Of a stretch of 64,000 nt of DNA, positions 9,122 to 20,218 are shown in pieces. Source of the DNA: Mycolicibacterium fluoranthenivorans (GTDB taxonomy: Bacteria; Actinomycetota; Actinomycetes; Mycobacteriales; Mycobacteriaceae); NCBI RefSeq assembly GCF_011758805.1, contig NZ_JAANOW010000001.1, positions 806,001 through 870,000 on the forward strand, given 5' to 3'. The stretch's first letter is position 1, and each line of letters starts with the position of its first letter. Position numbers and translations under genes: made by a program. The notes under the pieces are model-generated. The model ran no database searches. It saw only the letters and a list, made by a program, of their open reading frames with translations, and was not told the DNA's origin.

Positions 9122-12100
9122 TGAGCCGCTTGATCTTCGAGGCCCGGCGGCGCGTCCCCGCCCCGGAGGTACGCAAAGGCGCGATCACCATCGAGGCGCC
9201 GCCCACGTTGCCACGGCTGGTGCCGCCGTCGCTGCTGCGCCGCGTGCTGCCGTATTTGATCGTCATCCTCATCGTGGGCATGATCGTCGCGCTGGTCGCC
9301 ACCGGGATGCGGTTGATCTCACCGACGACCCTGTTCTTCCCGTTCGTGCTGCTGCTTGCCGCCACCGCGATGTACCGGGGCTCGGACAACAAGCTGCGCA
9401 CCGAGGAGGTCGACGCCGAGCGCGCCGACTATCTGCGTTACCTGTCGGTGGTGCGGGACAACGTGCGCGCCCAGGCGCAGTCCCAGCGGGCGGCGCTGGA
9501 GTGGTCGCATCCCGATCCCGAACTGCTGGCAGCCGTTCCGGGCACCCGCAGACAGTGGGAACGCGACCCCCACGATCCGGACTTCCTGGTGCTGCGGGCC
9601 GGACTGCACGACGCGCCGCTGTCGGTCGCGCTGCGCGTCAAGGATGCCGTCGACGAGGTCGATCTGGAACCGGTGTCGCACACCACGCTGCGGGGTCTGC
9701 TCGATGTGCACCGCACCGTCCGGGCGGTGCCCGCCGGAATCGACCTGGCCACGGTTTCCCGCATCACCGTGCTCGGGGATCCCGGCGAGGTCCGGGACGC
9801 GTTGCGGGCGTGGGTCGCTCAGGCGGTCACCTGGCACGACCCCGCGGTGCTCGGCGTCGCGCTGGCCACCCCCGATCTGGAGGCGCCGGACTGGTCGTGG
9901 TTGAAGTGGTTGCCGCACAGCGATATCGCCGGCGCGACCGACGGCGTCGGACCGGCACGCTACCTTTCGGCCAGCGCACCCGAACTGCGTGACCTGCTCG
10001 CGCCCGTGCTCGCCGACCGCGACGCCTTCACCGGCGACGCGCTGCCGTCGGGCAAGCACCTGCTGATCGTGCTCGACGATCCCGAGATCGATCCCGACGA
10101 TGTGCTCAGCCGCGCCGGCGCGGCCGGTGTGACGCTGGTGCACCGCGGTGATACCGAGCCGCACCGTGAACAGTATCCGGATCCGGACCGTCCCATCCTG
10201 AAGGTGGTGGACGGCAAGATCCTGCGGTGGGGCAGTGCGGGCTGGCAGCCGTTCGTCGACACCGCCGATGCGCTCTCCGCCGCGGCCGCCACGCACCTCG
10301 CTCGCCGGTTGGCGCGCTGGGACTCCAACCCGGACCAGGCGCGCTCCGCCGGCTCCGGCGCGTCAACATTCACCACGCTGTTCGGCATCCAGGACGCCTC
10401 CGCGCTCGATATCGCGAGCCTGTGGGCGCCGCGTGACCGCGATGACGAGCTGCGGGTGCCCATCGGGGTCACCGCCACCGGTGATCCGCTGGTCTTCGAT
10501 CTCAAGGACGAGGCCGAGGGCGGTATGGGTCCCCACGGCCTGATGATCGGTATGACCGGGTCGGGCAAGTCGCAGACCCTGATGTCGATCCTGTTGTCGC
10601 TGTTGACCACTCATCCCGCCGACCGCCTCATCGTCATCTATGCCGACTTCAAGGGTGAGGCGGGTGCCGATATCTTCCGGCACTTCCCGCAGGTGGTGGC
10701 CGTCATCTCCAATATGGCCGAGAAGCGTTCGCTGGCCGACCGGTTCGCCGACACGTTGCGCGGCGAGGTGGCCCGTCGGGAACAGCTGCTCAAAGAAGCG
10801 GGCCGCCGGGTCCAGGGCAGTGCGTTCAACTCGGTGACCGAGTACGAAGCCGCCCAGAAATCGGGCGTGCCGGGCTCCGTTGATCTGGCCCCCATCCCGA
10901 CGCTGTTCGTGGTGGCCGACGAGTTCACCCTGATGCTGGCCGAACACCCCGAGTACGCCGACCTGTTCGACTATGTGGCCCGCAAGGGTCGATCGTTTCG
11001 GATCCACCTCCTGTTCGCGTCGCAGACGCTGGATGTGGGCCGGATCAAGGACATCGACAAGAACACCTCGTATCGCATCGGCCTGAAGGTGGCCAGCCCG
11101 TCGATCAGCCGACAGATCATCGGCACCGAGGACGCGTTCCACATCGAGTCGGGCCGCGAGCACAAGGGCGAGGGCTTCCTGGTGCCCGCGCCCGGGGCGA
11201 CGCCCATCAAGTTCCGCAGCACCTACGTCGACGGGATCTACGATCCGCCGCGTACCGCACGTTCGATCGTCGTGGCGGCCACCCCGGCACCCCAGCTGTT
11301 CACCGCGGCACGGGTCGAGCCGGCACCCGACACCGTCATCATGTCCAGCGAGCCCGAGGAGGTGCCGGTCCCGCGCAAGCTGATCGCCACGATCGGTGAC
11401 CAGCTGGCGGCCTACGGGCCGAAGGCGCCGCAGCTGTGGCTGCCCCCGCTGGACGAGCCGATTCCGCTGGCCGAACTGCTGGGCCGTACCGGGGCAGCCG
11501 CGGGAAGTGGCTTCGCCGAACAGCGATTCCAGTGGCCGCTCGGTGAGATCGACAAGCCGTTCGAGATGCGCCGGGACACACTGGTGTTCGCGGCCGGCTC
11601 GGCGGCCGGCAACATGCTGATCCACGGTGGCCCCAAGTCCGGCAAGTCGAGCGCACTGGCGACCTTCATGCTGTCCGCCGCCGCCTTGCACACCCCGCGT
11701 GAGGTCAGCTTCTACGTGCTGGACTACGGCGGCGGGCAGCTTGCACCGATGGCCGATCTGGCCCACGTCGGTGCGGTCGCCACACCGTTGCAGCCCGAGC
11801 GGATCCGGCGCACCTTCGCCGAGCTGGAAGCACTGCTGCGGCAACGACAACAGCGCGGCGCGGTCAACCGGCCCGGCACCTACGAAGACGGTTACGGTGA
11901 GGTTTTTCTGGTCATCGACAACCTCTACGCGTTCAGCCGGGACAATATCGACACGTTCAACACCCGTAACCCGTTGTTGGCCAGGGTCACCGAAATGGTC
12001 AACGCCGGCCTGGCCTACGGGATCCACGTGGTGATCACCACGCCGAACTGGCTTGAGGTCCCGCTGGCCATGCGCGACGGTCTCGGCCTGCGCCTGGAGC

Positions 12101-13137
12101 TCAAGCTCAGCGACTCCCACGACAGCAACGTGCGGGCGGTCGGGGCGCTCCGTCGGCCCGCCGACGGGGTACCGGCCGACCAGCCGGGCCGCGGGCTCAC
12201 CATGGCCGGCGAGCACTTCCTGTTTGCCGAGCCGGATCTGCGCCTCATTCCCGCGATCAATGCCCGCTACCCGCAGCTGCGTGCGCCCGAGGTGCGGTTG
12301 CTGCCCAGTCAGCTTCCGCCGACTGCGTTGGGCCCGTTGTACGTCGGCCCGGAGCAGGTGGTCATCGGTCAGCGCGAAGAGGACCTGGCACCGGTCGCGA
12401 TCGATTTCGCCGCGCATCCGCTGATGATGGTGTTCGGCGACACCCGCTCGGGCAAGACCACCCTGCTGCGGCATCTGATCCGCACGATCCGGGACAACTC
12501 GACGCCCGACGGGGCCGGGGCGAGCGGAGCGACGGGGAATGGTGTCGCGTTCACCGTCATCGACCGCCGTCTGCAACTGGTGGACGAACCCCTGTTCGCC
12601 GATAACGAGTACACCCCCAACATCGACCGGATCACCCCGGCGATGCTCGGGTTGGCGGCGCTGATCGACAAGCGGCGACCTCCGGCCGGGTTGCCGCCGC
12701 AGGAGCTGCGCAACTGGCGTTACCAGGGACACACCCACTACCTGATCATCGACGATGTCGATCAGATCCCGGACGGCCCGGCGGTCAGCGGACCCTATGT
12801 CGGACAGCGGCCGTGGACCCCGCTGCTCGGCTTGTTGTCCCAAGCCGGGGATCTGGGACTGCGCGTGATCGTCACCGCGCGGGCCAGCGGCTCGGCGCAC
12901 GCGGTGATGACCGCCCCGCTGCTGCGCCGGCTCAACGACCTGCAGGCGACGACCGTGATGCTCTCGGGCAGCCCCGCCGACGGCGGCAAGCTGCGTGGTC
13001 ACCGTTTCCACCGCCTGCCGCCGGGCCGCGCCATGCTGCTCGGTGACAGTGAGGTCGCCACCTATGTCCAACTGGTGAACCCCTTCGTCCCCGAACATGT
13101 TTCGGGGATCGCTTCGAACGGAAAGGAATACAGCTGA
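9121..13137 (+). CDS. eccC3: ESX-3 FtsK/SpoIIIE-type secretion ATPase EccC3
   Basis: 1338 aa single-chain EccC. Two transmembrane helices lie at about 43-62 and 67-84, then a DUF-type stalk and three P-loop NTPase domains. Walker A motifs are GMTGSGKS (477-484), GGPKSGKS (836-843) and GDTRSGKT (1106-1113). EccC is the motor that recognises the C-terminal YxxxD/E signal of Esx/PE partners. As expected for ESX-3, the protein is not split into Ca and Cb halves as in ESX-1. I chose the ATG at 9121, which shares one base with the eccB3 stop; the open frame extends back to 8992 without homology. It ends overlapping the PE gene. Confidence 0.96.
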   Translation: MSRLIFEARRRVPAPEVRKGAITIEAPPTLPRLVPPSLLRRVLPYLIVILIVGMIVALVATGMRLISPTTLFFPFVLLLAATAMYRGSDNKLRTEEVDAERADYLRYLSVVRDNVRAQAQSQRAALEWSHPDPELLAAVPGTRRQWERDPHDPDFLVLRAGLHDAPLSVALRVKDAVDEVDLEPVSHTTLRGLLDVHRTVRAVPAGIDLATVSRITVLGDPGEVRDALRAWVAQAVTWHDPAVLGVALATPDLEAPDWSWLKWLPHSDIAGATDGVGPARYLSASAPELRDLLAPVLADRDAFTGDALPSGKHLLIVLDDPEIDPDDVLSRAGAAGVTLVHRGDTEPHREQYPDPDRPILKVVDGKILRWGSAGWQPFVDTADALSAAAATHLARRLARWDSNPDQARSAGSGASTFTTLFGIQDASALDIASLWAPRDRDDELRVPIGVTATGDPLVFDLKDEAEGGMGPHGLMIGMTGSGKSQTLMSILLSLLTTHPADRLIVIYADFKGEAGADIFRHFPQVVAVISNMAEKRSLADRFADTLRGEVARREQLLKEAGRRVQGSAFNSVTEYEAAQKSGVPGSVDLAPIPTLFVVADEFTLMLAEHPEYADLFDYVARKGRSFRIHLLFASQTLDVGRIKDIDKNTSYRIGLKVASPSISRQIIGTEDAFHIESGREHKGEGFLVPAPGATPIKFRSTYVDGIYDPPRTARSIVVAATPAPQLFTAARVEPAPDTVIMSSEPEEVPVPRKLIATIGDQLAAYGPKAPQLWLPPLDEPIPLAELLGRTGAAAGSGFAEQRFQWPLGEIDKPFEMRRDTLVFAAGSAAGNMLIHGGPKSGKSSALATFMLSAAALHTPREVSFYVLDYGGGQLAPMADLAHVGAVATPLQPERIRRTFAELEALLRQRQQRGAVNRPGTYEDGYGEVFLVIDNLYAFSRDNIDTFNTRNPLLARVTEMVNAGLAYGIHVVITTPNWLEVPLAMRDGLGLRLELKLSDSHDSNVRAVGALRRPADGVPADQPGRGLTMAGEHFLFAEPDLRLIPAINARYPQLRAPEVRLLPSQLPPTALGPLYVGPEQVVIGQREEDLAPVAIDFAAHPLMMVFGDTRSGKTTLLRHLIRTIRDNSTPDGAGASGATGNGVAFTVIDRRLQLVDEPLFADNEYTPNIDRITPAMLGLAALIDKRRPPAGLPPQELRNWRYQGHTHYLIIDDVDQIPDGPAVSGPYVGQRPWTPLLGLLSQAGDLGLRVIVTARASGSAHAVMTAPLLRRLNDLQATTVMLSGSPADGGKLRGHRFHRLPPGRAMLLGDSEVATYVQLVNPFVPEHVSGIASNGKEYS

Positions 13138-13445
13138 TGACCCTGCGTGTCGTTCCCGAAGGACTGACCGCCGCGGGCGCCGCGGTCGAGGCGCTGTCCG
13201 CGCGGCTGGCCGCCGCTCACGCCGCTGCGGCGCCGATGACCAACGCCGTGCTGCCGCCGGCCGCCGACCCGGTGTCGCTGCAGACCGCCGCAGGGTTCAG
13301 TGCCGCAGGCGCCGAACACAGTGCGGTCGCGGCGCTGGCCGTGGCCGAACTCGGCCGGGCCGGTGCCGGTGTCGCCGAATCGGGGGCGAGTTACGCCGCC
13401 GGGGACGCCGCGGCCGCCTCGTCGTACCTGATCGCGCGCGGGTGA
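13137..13445 (+). CDS. ESX-3 PE family protein (PE5-like)
   Basis: 102 aa, the size of a minimal PE domain without extension. It has the Pro-Glu pair near the N terminus (VVPEG, residues 6-10), two Ala-rich helices, and a C-terminal YAAGD (YxxxD) export motif. PE proteins form helical heterodimers with PPE proteins and are exported by ESX. Its ATG shares one base with the eccC3 stop and it is followed after one base by the PPE gene, the expected pair (PE5-PPE4 in M. tuberculosis). Confidence 0.93.
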   Translation: MTLRVVPEGLTAAGAAVEALSARLAAAHAAAAPMTNAVLPPAADPVSLQTAAGFSAAGAEHSAVAALAVAELGRAGAGVAESGASYAAGDAAAASSYLIARG

Positions 13446-13446
13446 T

Positions 13447-15006
13447 ATGACCGCCCCCATCTGGATGGCCCTGCCACCCGAGGTCCATTCGGCGCTGCTC
13501 AGCAGTGGCCCGGGACCGGGGCCGTTGCTCGCCGCCGCGGGGGCCTGGCAGGCTCTCAGTGCCGAATATGCATCCGCGGCAGGTGAACTCAGTGCCACGC
13601 TGGGCTCCGTCGGCGCTGGTTCGTGGCAGGGGCCCAGTGCCGAGCAGTACATCGTCGCGCACCAGCCGTACCTGATGTGGCTGGCTCAGGCCGCCGCCGA
13701 CAGTGCGGTCGCGGCGGCGCAGCACGAGACTGCGGCGGCCGCCTACAGCACCGCGCTGGCCACCATGCCCACGCTCGCCGAACTGGCCGCCAACCACGTG
13801 GTGCACGGCGTGCTGCTGGCCACGAACTTCTTCGGTCTCAACACCATTCCCCTCGCGGTGAACGAAGCCGACTACGTCCGGATGTGGATCCAGGCGGCCA
13901 CGGTGATGAGCGGATATCAGGCGGTGTCGGCGGCGACCGTGGCGGCCACGCCGACACTGCAGCCGGCACCGATGCTGCTCGCCCCGGGCATCGGCGAGGC
14001 GGGTGCGGCCACCGCGACGGCCACCCAATCGGCGGCACAGGCGCAGGCCGTGAATTCCGGTACGGCGCTGGATAGTTCGAACTCGATCGTCAGCTACCTC
14101 GAGCAGTACATCAAATCGCTGCCGGGCGGAGATCTGATCTGGGATTTCCTGCAGAACCCGTTAGGGACCACCCGGCAGATCATCCTCGACTTCCTCACCA
14201 ACCCGGCCGGGGCGCTGGTGCAGTGGGGGCCGCTGCTGGCCGCGCTGCTCTACCAGGCGATCCTCCAGCCGGTGGGGTGGGGAACCTGGATCGGGGTGGC
14301 GATCGCGCCGTTCCTGCTGCCCGTGCTGGCCGGCGTCGGCCTGGCCATGCTCGGACTGCTCGCCCTGCTCCCGCAGCCCGATGTCCCGGTCGACACGACA
14401 CCGGCACCGGCTCCGCAACGGTCCGACCAACCCAACGTCTGGCCGGTGGCCGGCGTGGCCCCGACCATCAGCACGCCCACGGGATCCCCTGCGGGGGCGC
14501 CGGCCGGAACGGCCCCGGCGAGCGCATCAGCGCCGGCACCGGCCGCGGCGACCACCGTCGCCTACGCGGTGCGCGGCGGTGACCCGGGCGAATGGTTCAC
14601 GCCGGTGCTCCGCGACCAGTCCGCCGCCAAGGCGCCGGCTTCGGGTTCGGCGGCCGCGGTGGGCTCTGCGGCGGCGCTCTCGGCAGCGGAACGGCGCAAG
14701 CGCCGCCGCAAGAAGGAAGCCGAGATAAAGGACTTCGCGTACGCCGACGAATACCTGGACTACGGCGAAGGCGAACAGCGCCCACCCGCCCCACACCGAT
14801 CCGACCCGGCGGTACGTGCCTCCGGCCGCGGGGCCGGGCCGATGGGCTTCACCGGCACGCTGGACGGTGAGACGGACGGTGATGTGGAGAGAACCACGGC
14901 CGCCGGGCTCACCGAGATGAGCGGCGACCAGTTCGGCGGGGGACCGGTCAATCCGATGCTGCCGGGCAACTGGTCCGCAGAACCAGAAGGGGGACAGCGC
15001 AACTGA
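13447..15006 (+). CDS. ESX-3 PPE family protein (PPE4-like)
   Basis: 519 aa, close to PPE4. The first about 175 residues are the PPE domain ([12 protein letters not shown], then [11 protein letters not shown] with the WxG turn) that pairs with the PE protein and binds EspG3. A hydrophobic segment near 240-320 (several long Leu/Ala/Gly stretches) and a Pro/Ala-rich, then charged (KRRRKKEAE) C-terminal tail follow. In ESX-3 this pair is needed for siderophore-linked iron use, known from M. tuberculosis PE5/PPE4; transfer to this species is inference. Confidence 0.93.
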   Translation: MTAPIWMALPPEVHSALLSSGPGPGPLLAAAGAWQALSAEYASAAGELSATLGSVGAGSWQGPSAEQYIVAHQPYLMWLAQAAADSAVAAAQHETAAAAYSTALATMPTLAELAANHVVHGVLLATNFFGLNTIPLAVNEADYVRMWIQAATVMSGYQAVSAATVAATPTLQPAPMLLAPGIGEAGAATATATQSAAQAQAVNSGTALDSSNSIVSYLEQYIKSLPGGDLIWDFLQNPLGTTRQIILDFLTNPAGALVQWGPLLAALLYQAILQPVGWGTWIGVAIAPFLLPVLAGVGLAMLGLLALLPQPDVPVDTTPAPAPQRSDQPNVWPVAGVAPTISTPTGSPAGAPAGTAPASASAPAPAAATTVAYAVRGGDPGEWFTPVLRDQSAAKAPASGSAAAVGSAAALSAAERRKRRRKKEAEIKDFAYADEYLDYGEGEQRPPAPHRSDPAVRASGRGAGPMGFTGTLDGETDGDVERTTAAGLTEMSGDQFGGGPVNPMLPGNWSAEPEGGQRN

Positions 15007-15059
15007 ACACCACCGGAGACCGTGACTCCATCTGATCAGCACATCCGAGAGGAAAATCC

Positions 15060-15353
15060 ATGAGCATGCTCGACGCACACATCCCGCAGATCGTCGCCTC
15101 TGAGTCGGCGTTCGGCGCCAAGGCCGCGCTGATGCGCAGCACCATCGCGCAGGCCGAGCAGGCCGCCCAGGCCTCACAGGCCTTCCACATGGGCGAGTCC
15201 TCGGCCGCGTTCCAGGCCGCGCACGCGCGCTTCATCGAGGTGGCCGCACGGGTCAACGCACTGCTGGATGTGGCCCAGGCCAACCTGGGTGACGCCGCCG
15301 GTACCTACGTCGCGCAGGACGCGTCCGCCGCCACCACGTACACCTCTATCTGA
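15060..15353 (+). CDS. esxG: ESX-3 secreted WXG100-like protein EsxG
   Basis: 97 aa helical hairpin protein. C-terminal YVAQD (YxxxD) is the EccC recognition motif. The EsxG member has SS/AF rather than WxG in the turn ([10 protein letters not shown]), as usual for EsxG. The RBS is GAGAGGAAA upstream of 15060. It forms a 1:1 heterodimer with EsxH, which binds zinc in M. tuberculosis, and is secreted. Directly followed by esxH. Confidence 0.94.
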   Translation: MSMLDAHIPQIVASESAFGAKAALMRSTIAQAEQAAQASQAFHMGESSAAFQAAHARFIEVAARVNALLDVAQANLGDAAGTYVAQDASAATTYTSI

Positions 15354-15379
15354 TCCCACCAGCCGACCAGGAGAACAAC

Positions 15380-15667
15380 ATGTCGCAGATCATGTACAAC
15401 TACCCGGCCATGCTGGGGCTCGCCGGCGAGATGGCCGGCTACGCAGGCGCTCTGAACGCGGTGGGCGCCGACATCGCCGCCGAGCAGGCGGCGCTGAGCG
15501 GCGCCTGGCAGGGCGACACCGGTATGACGTACCAGGCGTGGCAGGCACAGTGGAACACCAGCATGAGCGAGCTGGTCCGGGCCTACCAGGCGATGGCCAG
15601 CACCCACGAGACCAACACCGTCGCGATGAACGCCCGCGACCAGGCTGAGGGTGCCAAGTGGGGATAG
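15380..15667 (+). CDS. esxH: ESX-3 secreted WXG100 protein EsxH (TB10.4-like)
   Basis: 95 aa, starting [12 protein letters not shown] as in TB10.4, with the WQG turn ([12 protein letters not shown]). Clear AGGAG RBS at about 15369. It is the partner of EsxG and the two are exported together. His76 in STHET is one of the residues around the known zinc site of this family. Stop codon immediately followed by the espG3 ATG. Confidence 0.95.
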   Translation: MSQIMYNYPAMLGLAGEMAGYAGALNAVGADIAAEQAALSGAWQGDTGMTYQAWQAQWNTSMSELVRAYQAMASTHETNTVAMNARDQAEGAKWG

Positions 15668-16555
15668 ATGGCTGCTAACGCGGTCGAGCTGACCGTCGAG
15701 CAAGCCTGGTACCTCGCCGAACGGACCGGCTCCGGCTCGTTCCCCTGGGTGCTGGCCATCACGGCGCCCTACAGCGATTCGGCGGCGGCGGACGGGTTCG
15801 CGGCCGATCGTGTCGCCGAACTCACCGAGCTGGGTGTGCTGTCCGGCGATGGCGCTGTCAACCCCGCTGTCGCCCAGTGGATCCGAGTATGCTGCCGGGC
15901 CCGGCAGTGGCTTGAGATCAGGGTGGTCAGCGCTGAGGGCAACATGCTGCGCGGCGTGGTGGGCTGCCAAGGCGAGCGAACCGTCGTCGCGCTGCGCAGC
16001 GCAGGGCTGGTGACGTTCACCGAGATGGACATCGCGCATCCGCACGACCTGGTGCCGGTACTGACGGTGGGGCTCCCGGCGCGGCGTGCGGCCGACTTCG
16101 ACGAGTTCACCGTCCCCATGCGGGCCGGGGTGCGAGCCGACGAGAGGCTGCGCGGCGGCGCCGAACTCACCGAAGTCGTTGCGCACCTGGCCATTCCGCC
16201 TTCGTCGCGTGCGGTGGTGGAGGCGGTCTTCACCGGACCGCGCACCTATGCCGAGATCGTCGCAGGCGAACACCGCGACGGGTACCGGGTGAGCACCGAG
16301 GTGGGGGTCGCCGTCGTCGACTGCACCGCAGGCCGCCTGCTGGTCCACCCCACGCAGGCGTTCGACGGGGAGTGGGTGTCGACCTTCACGCCCGGGCACA
16401 CTTCGGCCATCGCCGCCGCGGTGGACCGGCTGACCACTTCCCTGCCGGGGGGCTCATGGTTTTCTGCGCCCGCCGGCAGCGACCAGATTCCCGCCACCTT
16501 GCTCCACCGAGATTTCGACCAGAGAACGGAAAACCGATGCCCGACAACACTGTGA
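15668..16555 (+). CDS. espG3: ESX-3 PE/PPE chaperone EspG3
   Basis: 295 aa cytosolic EspG-family protein, the specific chaperone that binds the tip of the PPE protein of its own ESX system. The start ATG abuts the esxH stop. The sequence has the typical EspG opening (VELTVEQAWYLAERTG). Its 3' end overlaps the eccD3 start region by 19 bases. Confidence 0.93.
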   Translation: MAANAVELTVEQAWYLAERTGSGSFPWVLAITAPYSDSAAADGFAADRVAELTELGVLSGDGAVNPAVAQWIRVCCRARQWLEIRVVSAEGNMLRGVVGCQGERTVVALRSAGLVTFTEMDIAHPHDLVPVLTVGLPARRAADFDEFTVPMRAGVRADERLRGGAELTEVVAHLAIPPSSRAVVEAVFTGPRTYAEIVAGEHRDGYRVSTEVGVAVVDCTAGRLLVHPTQAFDGEWVSTFTPGHTSAIAAAVDRLTTSLPGGSWFSAPAGSDQIPATLLHRDFDQRTENRCPTTL

Positions 16556-17928
16556 TGCCGATCGTGCGGGTGGCCGTGCTGGCTGACTCCGGCCGGCTCA
16601 CCGAACTGGCTTTGCCGGCCGAGCTGCCGCTGCGCGAGATCATCCCGGCCGTACAGCGCACCGTGCTACCCGCCGACGACGATCGCGAAGGCACGCCCGC
16701 CCGGCTGAGCCTCGCGCCGATCGGCGGAGCGCCGTTCAGTCTGGATGCGACCCTGGACACCGTCGGGGTGGTCGACGGCGACCTGCTGGCCCTGCAGCGG
16801 ATTCCGGCCGGCCCCGCAGCCCCACGCATCATCGAGGATATCGCCGACGCGGCCGTCATCTTCTCCGCAGCACGCGAACGAGCCTGGGGTGCCGCCCAGA
16901 TTCAGCGTGCTGCCGGTGCCGCGGTGATCGCGCTGCTGCTGCTGGCCACGGCGCTGGCCGCGACCTTCCGCGTCAGCACCGGGCATGCCGGCGGGCTGTT
17001 CACCCTTGCCGGTGTCGCCGTCGCGACGGTCCTGGCAGCCCTGGTGGCCCGGGCCCGGTTCCGCGGATTCGGTACCGCACTGGCGGTGACGGCGCTCGTT
17101 CCGGTGGCCGCCGCGTTCGCGCTGGCGGTTCCCGGCGAGTTCGGCGCCGCGCAGGTACTGCTCGCGGCGGCTGGTGTGACCGCCTGGTCGATCATCGGCA
17201 TCGTCGTGTTCGAACGTGCCATCGCGACCTTCACCGCGGCCGCGGTCACCGGCTTCGGCGTGCTGCTGTTCGCCGCGCTGGGCAGCGTGTGGGAGCTGAC
17301 CGATACCAGGATCGGCTGCGGCTTGATCGTGTTGGCGCTGCTGGTCACCGTGCAGGCCGCGCAACTGGCGGCATTGTGGGCCCGGCTGCCGGTCCCCGTC
17401 ATCCCGGCGCCGGGCGACCCGACCCCGTCGGCTCAGCCGTTGCGGGTGCTGGAGGATCTGCCGCGCCGGGTCCGCGTCACCAACGCACATCAGACCGGCT
17501 TCCTGGCGGCCGGGGTGCTGCTATCGGTGGCCGGATCGGTGATCCTGGTCGGTGGCCCCGCGGTGTCGCCGTGGGCGTGGGTACTGGTGGTCGTCGCGGC
17601 GGCGGGCACGGCGTTGCGTGCCCGAGTGTGGGATTCGGCCGCCTGCAAGACCTGGCTGCTGAGCCATTCGTTCCTGGTGGCCGCCGTGCTGCTCGTCGTC
17701 CTGCTGGTCACCGGCCGCTATACCGCGGCGTGGTGGGCCCTCGGCGTGCTCACCGTCCTGGTGGCCGCCTGGGTGCTGGTGGCGCTCAATCCGCGGATCG
17801 CCGCACCGGATACCTACTCGCTGCCGGCCCGGCGCCTGCTCGGCTTCGTCGCCGCCGCGGTGGACGCTTCGGTGATCCCGCTGGCCGCCTACCTGCTGGG
17901 CCTGTTCGCATGGGTCCTGAATAGGTGA
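16537..17928 (+). CDS. eccD3: ESX-3 membrane channel component EccD3
   Basis: 463 aa. The N-terminal ubiquitin-like domain (about 1-95) precedes roughly eleven hydrophobic helices. EccD forms the bulk of the membrane ring in the ESX complex. The open frame runs back to 16372, but the ATG at 16537 (MPDNTVMPIVRVAVLAD) fits family starts; an alternative ATG at 16555 shares one base with the espG3 stop. Its TGA overlaps the GTG start of mycP3. Confidence 0.94.
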   Translation: MPDNTVMPIVRVAVLADSGRLTELALPAELPLREIIPAVQRTVLPADDDREGTPARLSLAPIGGAPFSLDATLDTVGVVDGDLLALQRIPAGPAAPRIIEDIADAAVIFSAARERAWGAAQIQRAAGAAVIALLLLATALAATFRVSTGHAGGLFTLAGVAVATVLAALVARARFRGFGTALAVTALVPVAAAFALAVPGEFGAAQVLLAAAGVTAWSIIGIVVFERAIATFTAAAVTGFGVLLFAALGSVWELTDTRIGCGLIVLALLVTVQAAQLAALWARLPVPVIPAPGDPTPSAQPLRVLEDLPRRVRVTNAHQTGFLAAGVLLSVAGSVILVGGPAVSPWAWVLVVVAAAGTALRARVWDSAACKTWLLSHSFLVAAVLLVVLLVTGRYTAAWWALGVLTVLVAAWVLVALNPRIAAPDTYSLPARRLLGFVAAAVDASVIPLAAYLLGLFAWVLNR

Positions 17929-19307
17929 CCGGATTGCGTGTCGGTTCGGCGGTACTCGGCGTCATCGGGGCGGTGGCGCTGCTGGTCAGTCCCTCCGCGG
18001 GCGCCATCACCCCGCCGGCGGTCGATGATCAGATCGCGCCACCGTCGGGTGCCGCGGGTCCGGTGCAGGCGATGGCCCTGCGCAGTCCCTGCGTGACCAC
18101 CGGTGTGCTGCCCGGTGGCGATCCCGCCGCGGTGAACCCGAACCAGTTGGCACTCAACCTGTCCGATGCCTGGAAGTACAGCCGCGGTGACGGGCAGACG
18201 GTGGCCGTCATCGACACCGGCGTGCACCCCGGGCCCCGGCTGCCCAATGTCGAAGCGGGCGGCGACTTCGTCGAATCGACCGGCGGCCTGACCGACTGCG
18301 ACGGTCATGGCACCGTGATCGCCGGGTTGATCGCGGGCCAGCCCGGTCCCGACGGATTCTCCGGTGTCGCGCCCGGCGCCACCCTGTTGTCGATCCGCCA
18401 GACCTCCGCGCACTACTCACCGGCGCAACAGGGTGACGATCCCGCGATCACCCGGGCCACCATCGACATCGCCACCCTGGCCCGCGCGGTGGTGCGGGCG
18501 GCCGACCTGGGCGCTCGGGTGATCAACATTTCCGCGGTGACCTGTGTGCCCGCCGACAGCACGGTCGACCAGTCCGCTCTCGGCGCGGCCCTGCGTTACG
18601 CGGCAGTGCAGAAGGACGCCGTCATCGTCGCGGCCGCCGGTAACAGCAGCTCCACCACCGGTACCGGAACATCCTGTACGACAAACCCCTTGACGGACCC
18701 CGCCCGACCAGGCGACCCGCGTAACTGGGGCGCCGTCACGTCGGTGTCCGTCCCGTCCTGGTGGCAGCCCTACGTGCTGTCGGTGGGCGCGCTGACCGGC
18801 GCCGGCGCGCCGGCACCGTTCAGCATGGCCGGGCCGTGGGTCGGTATCGCCGCACCCGGACAGGACATCACCTCGGTGAGCAACGGTCCCGACGGCGGAC
18901 TGGCCAACGGAATGCCCAATGCCAAAGGTGAATTGGCGCCGCTGCGCGGCACGAGTTACGCCGCGGCCTATGTGTCCGGGGCGGCGGCGCTGGTGCGCGC
19001 CCGATTCCCCGAGCTGACCGCTGAACAGGTGATACGCCGACTGACCGTGACCGCCCACGGCGCCGACCGATCCCCGTCGAACCTGGTGGGCGCGGGCAGT
19101 ATCGACCCCGTGGCGGCACTGACCTGGGATGTCCCCGGCCCGGGAGGTGCGGCACCCACGGCGAAAACCGTTGCGGGACCGCCGGCCCCCGCACAGAAGG
19201 ACCTCACGCCACGGACCGTTGCGTTCCTCGGCACCGGCGCGCTCGCGCTGCTTGTGCTGGTGGTGGCCGCGATCACCGCCCATCGACGGAAGGACACAGC
19301 CGCATGA
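17925..19307 (+). CDS. mycP3: ESX-3 mycosin serine protease MycP3
   Basis: 460 aa subtilisin-like membrane protease. It has a signal peptide at 1-27, a catalytic triad of Asp97 (VIDTGV), His128 (DCDGHGT) and Ser344 (GTSYAA), a Pro-rich linker, and a C-terminal transmembrane helix (about 431-452) with a short Arg/Lys tail. Mycosins are required for ESX stability and sit at the periplasmic face. GTG start overlapping eccD3; its TGA overlaps the eccE3 ATG. Confidence 0.95.
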   Translation: MTGLRVGSAVLGVIGAVALLVSPSAGAITPPAVDDQIAPPSGAAGPVQAMALRSPCVTTGVLPGGDPAAVNPNQLALNLSDAWKYSRGDGQTVAVIDTGVHPGPRLPNVEAGGDFVESTGGLTDCDGHGTVIAGLIAGQPGPDGFSGVAPGATLLSIRQTSAHYSPAQQGDDPAITRATIDIATLARAVVRAADLGARVINISAVTCVPADSTVDQSALGAALRYAAVQKDAVIVAAAGNSSSTTGTGTSCTTNPLTDPARPGDPRNWGAVTSVSVPSWWQPYVLSVGALTGAGAPAPFSMAGPWVGIAAPGQDITSVSNGPDGGLANGMPNAKGELAPLRGTSYAAAYVSGAAALVRARFPELTAEQVIRRLTVTAHGADRSPSNLVGAGSIDPVAALTWDVPGPGGAAPTAKTVAGPPAPAQKDLTPRTVAFLGTGALALLVLVVAAITAHRRKDTAA

Positions 19308-20218
19308 CGGCCCGACTCACCCTGGCGCTGCTCTTCATCGTTCCGGCCGCGCTGGCCTACCCGTGGCAGACCGTCACCTCACGCTGGGTGCTCGGTGCAG
19401 CGGTCGCCGTGGTGGTCATCGTGTTCGCTTGGTGGCGTGGTGAATTCGTCACCACGCTGCTGGGCCGGCGGTGGGCGATCATCGGTCGTCGGATCCGCAC
19501 ACCGCAACCGGCTGCCGCGCCCGTCGACCGCGCCTCCATTCTGCTGCGGATCGAGGCCTCCGACGTCGAGGAACTGCCGGTGCCGCTGATCGCCGGCTAT
19601 GCCGATCGCTACGGTCTGCGCTGCGACAAGGTGCGGATCACCAGCCGTGATGTCGACGGCCGGCGGCAGACCTGGGTGGGGCTGACCCTGGCCGCCCAGG
19701 ACAATCTGGCCGCGCTGCAGGCCCGTTCGGCGCGAATCCCCCTGTATGACACCGCCGAGATCGTATCCCGCCGCCTGGCCGATCACCTGCGGGAGAGCGG
19801 CTGGACGGTGACCGCCGTCGAAGGCGGCCAGCCGGATCCGGTGCCGGGGGAGGCGAGGGAATCCTGGCGGGCACTGTCCGACGGCGCCGGGTTCGTCTCT
19901 GCGTACGCGATTCCGGTGCAGAATCTACCGGAGGTGCTGGCGTCGGTATGGGCCCATCCCACGCTGGAGACCTGGACCGCCGTCGAGTTCGGCCCCGATA
20001 CCGCCGCGGCGCTCGTTGCCCTGCGCACCGCGGAGGCGCCGGGCGGTTCGGCGCCGGTGCCGGGGCTGGTCCGGCTGGGCGGGCGGCAGCGCCCGGCTCT
20101 GGATGCGCTGAATCTCCATGCCGCACAGCGGCTCGACGGTCATGGCCCGGCCGGCCCGGATCTGGCCGGCAGACTGAGCTGGCCGGCGGGTGCGCTGCAG
20201 GCCCAGGTCAGAACATGA
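19304..20218 (+). CDS. eccE3: ESX-3 core complex protein EccE3
   Basis: 304 aa. Two adjacent transmembrane helices (about 4-20 and 27-45) are followed by a cytosolic/peripheral domain. EccE is the outer peripheral subunit of the ESX membrane complex. It is the last gene of the operon. Its final 11 bases overlap the end of the convergent hydrolase gene, so no terminator space exists between them. Confidence 0.93.
   Translation: MTARLTLALLFIVPAALAYPWQTVTSRWVLGAAVAVVVIVFAWWRGEFVTTLLGRRWAIIGRRIRTPQPAAAPVDRASILLRIEASDVEELPVPLIAGYADRYGLRCDKVRITSRDVDGRRQTWVGLTLAAQDNLAALQARSARIPLYDTAEIVSRRLADHLRESGWTVTAVEGGQPDPVPGEARESWRALSDGAGFVSAYAIPVQNLPEVLASVWAHPTLETWTAVEFGPDTAAALVALRTAEAPGGSAPVPGLVRLGGRQRPALDALNLHAAQRLDGHGPAGPDLAGRLSWPAGALQAQVRT

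Noticed and set aside
10363..13098. 911-codon minus-strand frame opposite eccC3
   Set aside because: Antisense shadow with no domain features; eccC3 has intact Walker motifs.
5691..20218. Idea that the secretion locus is a novel system
   Set aside because: Every gene and the order match the known ESX-3 locus; only the iron box doubling is unusual.
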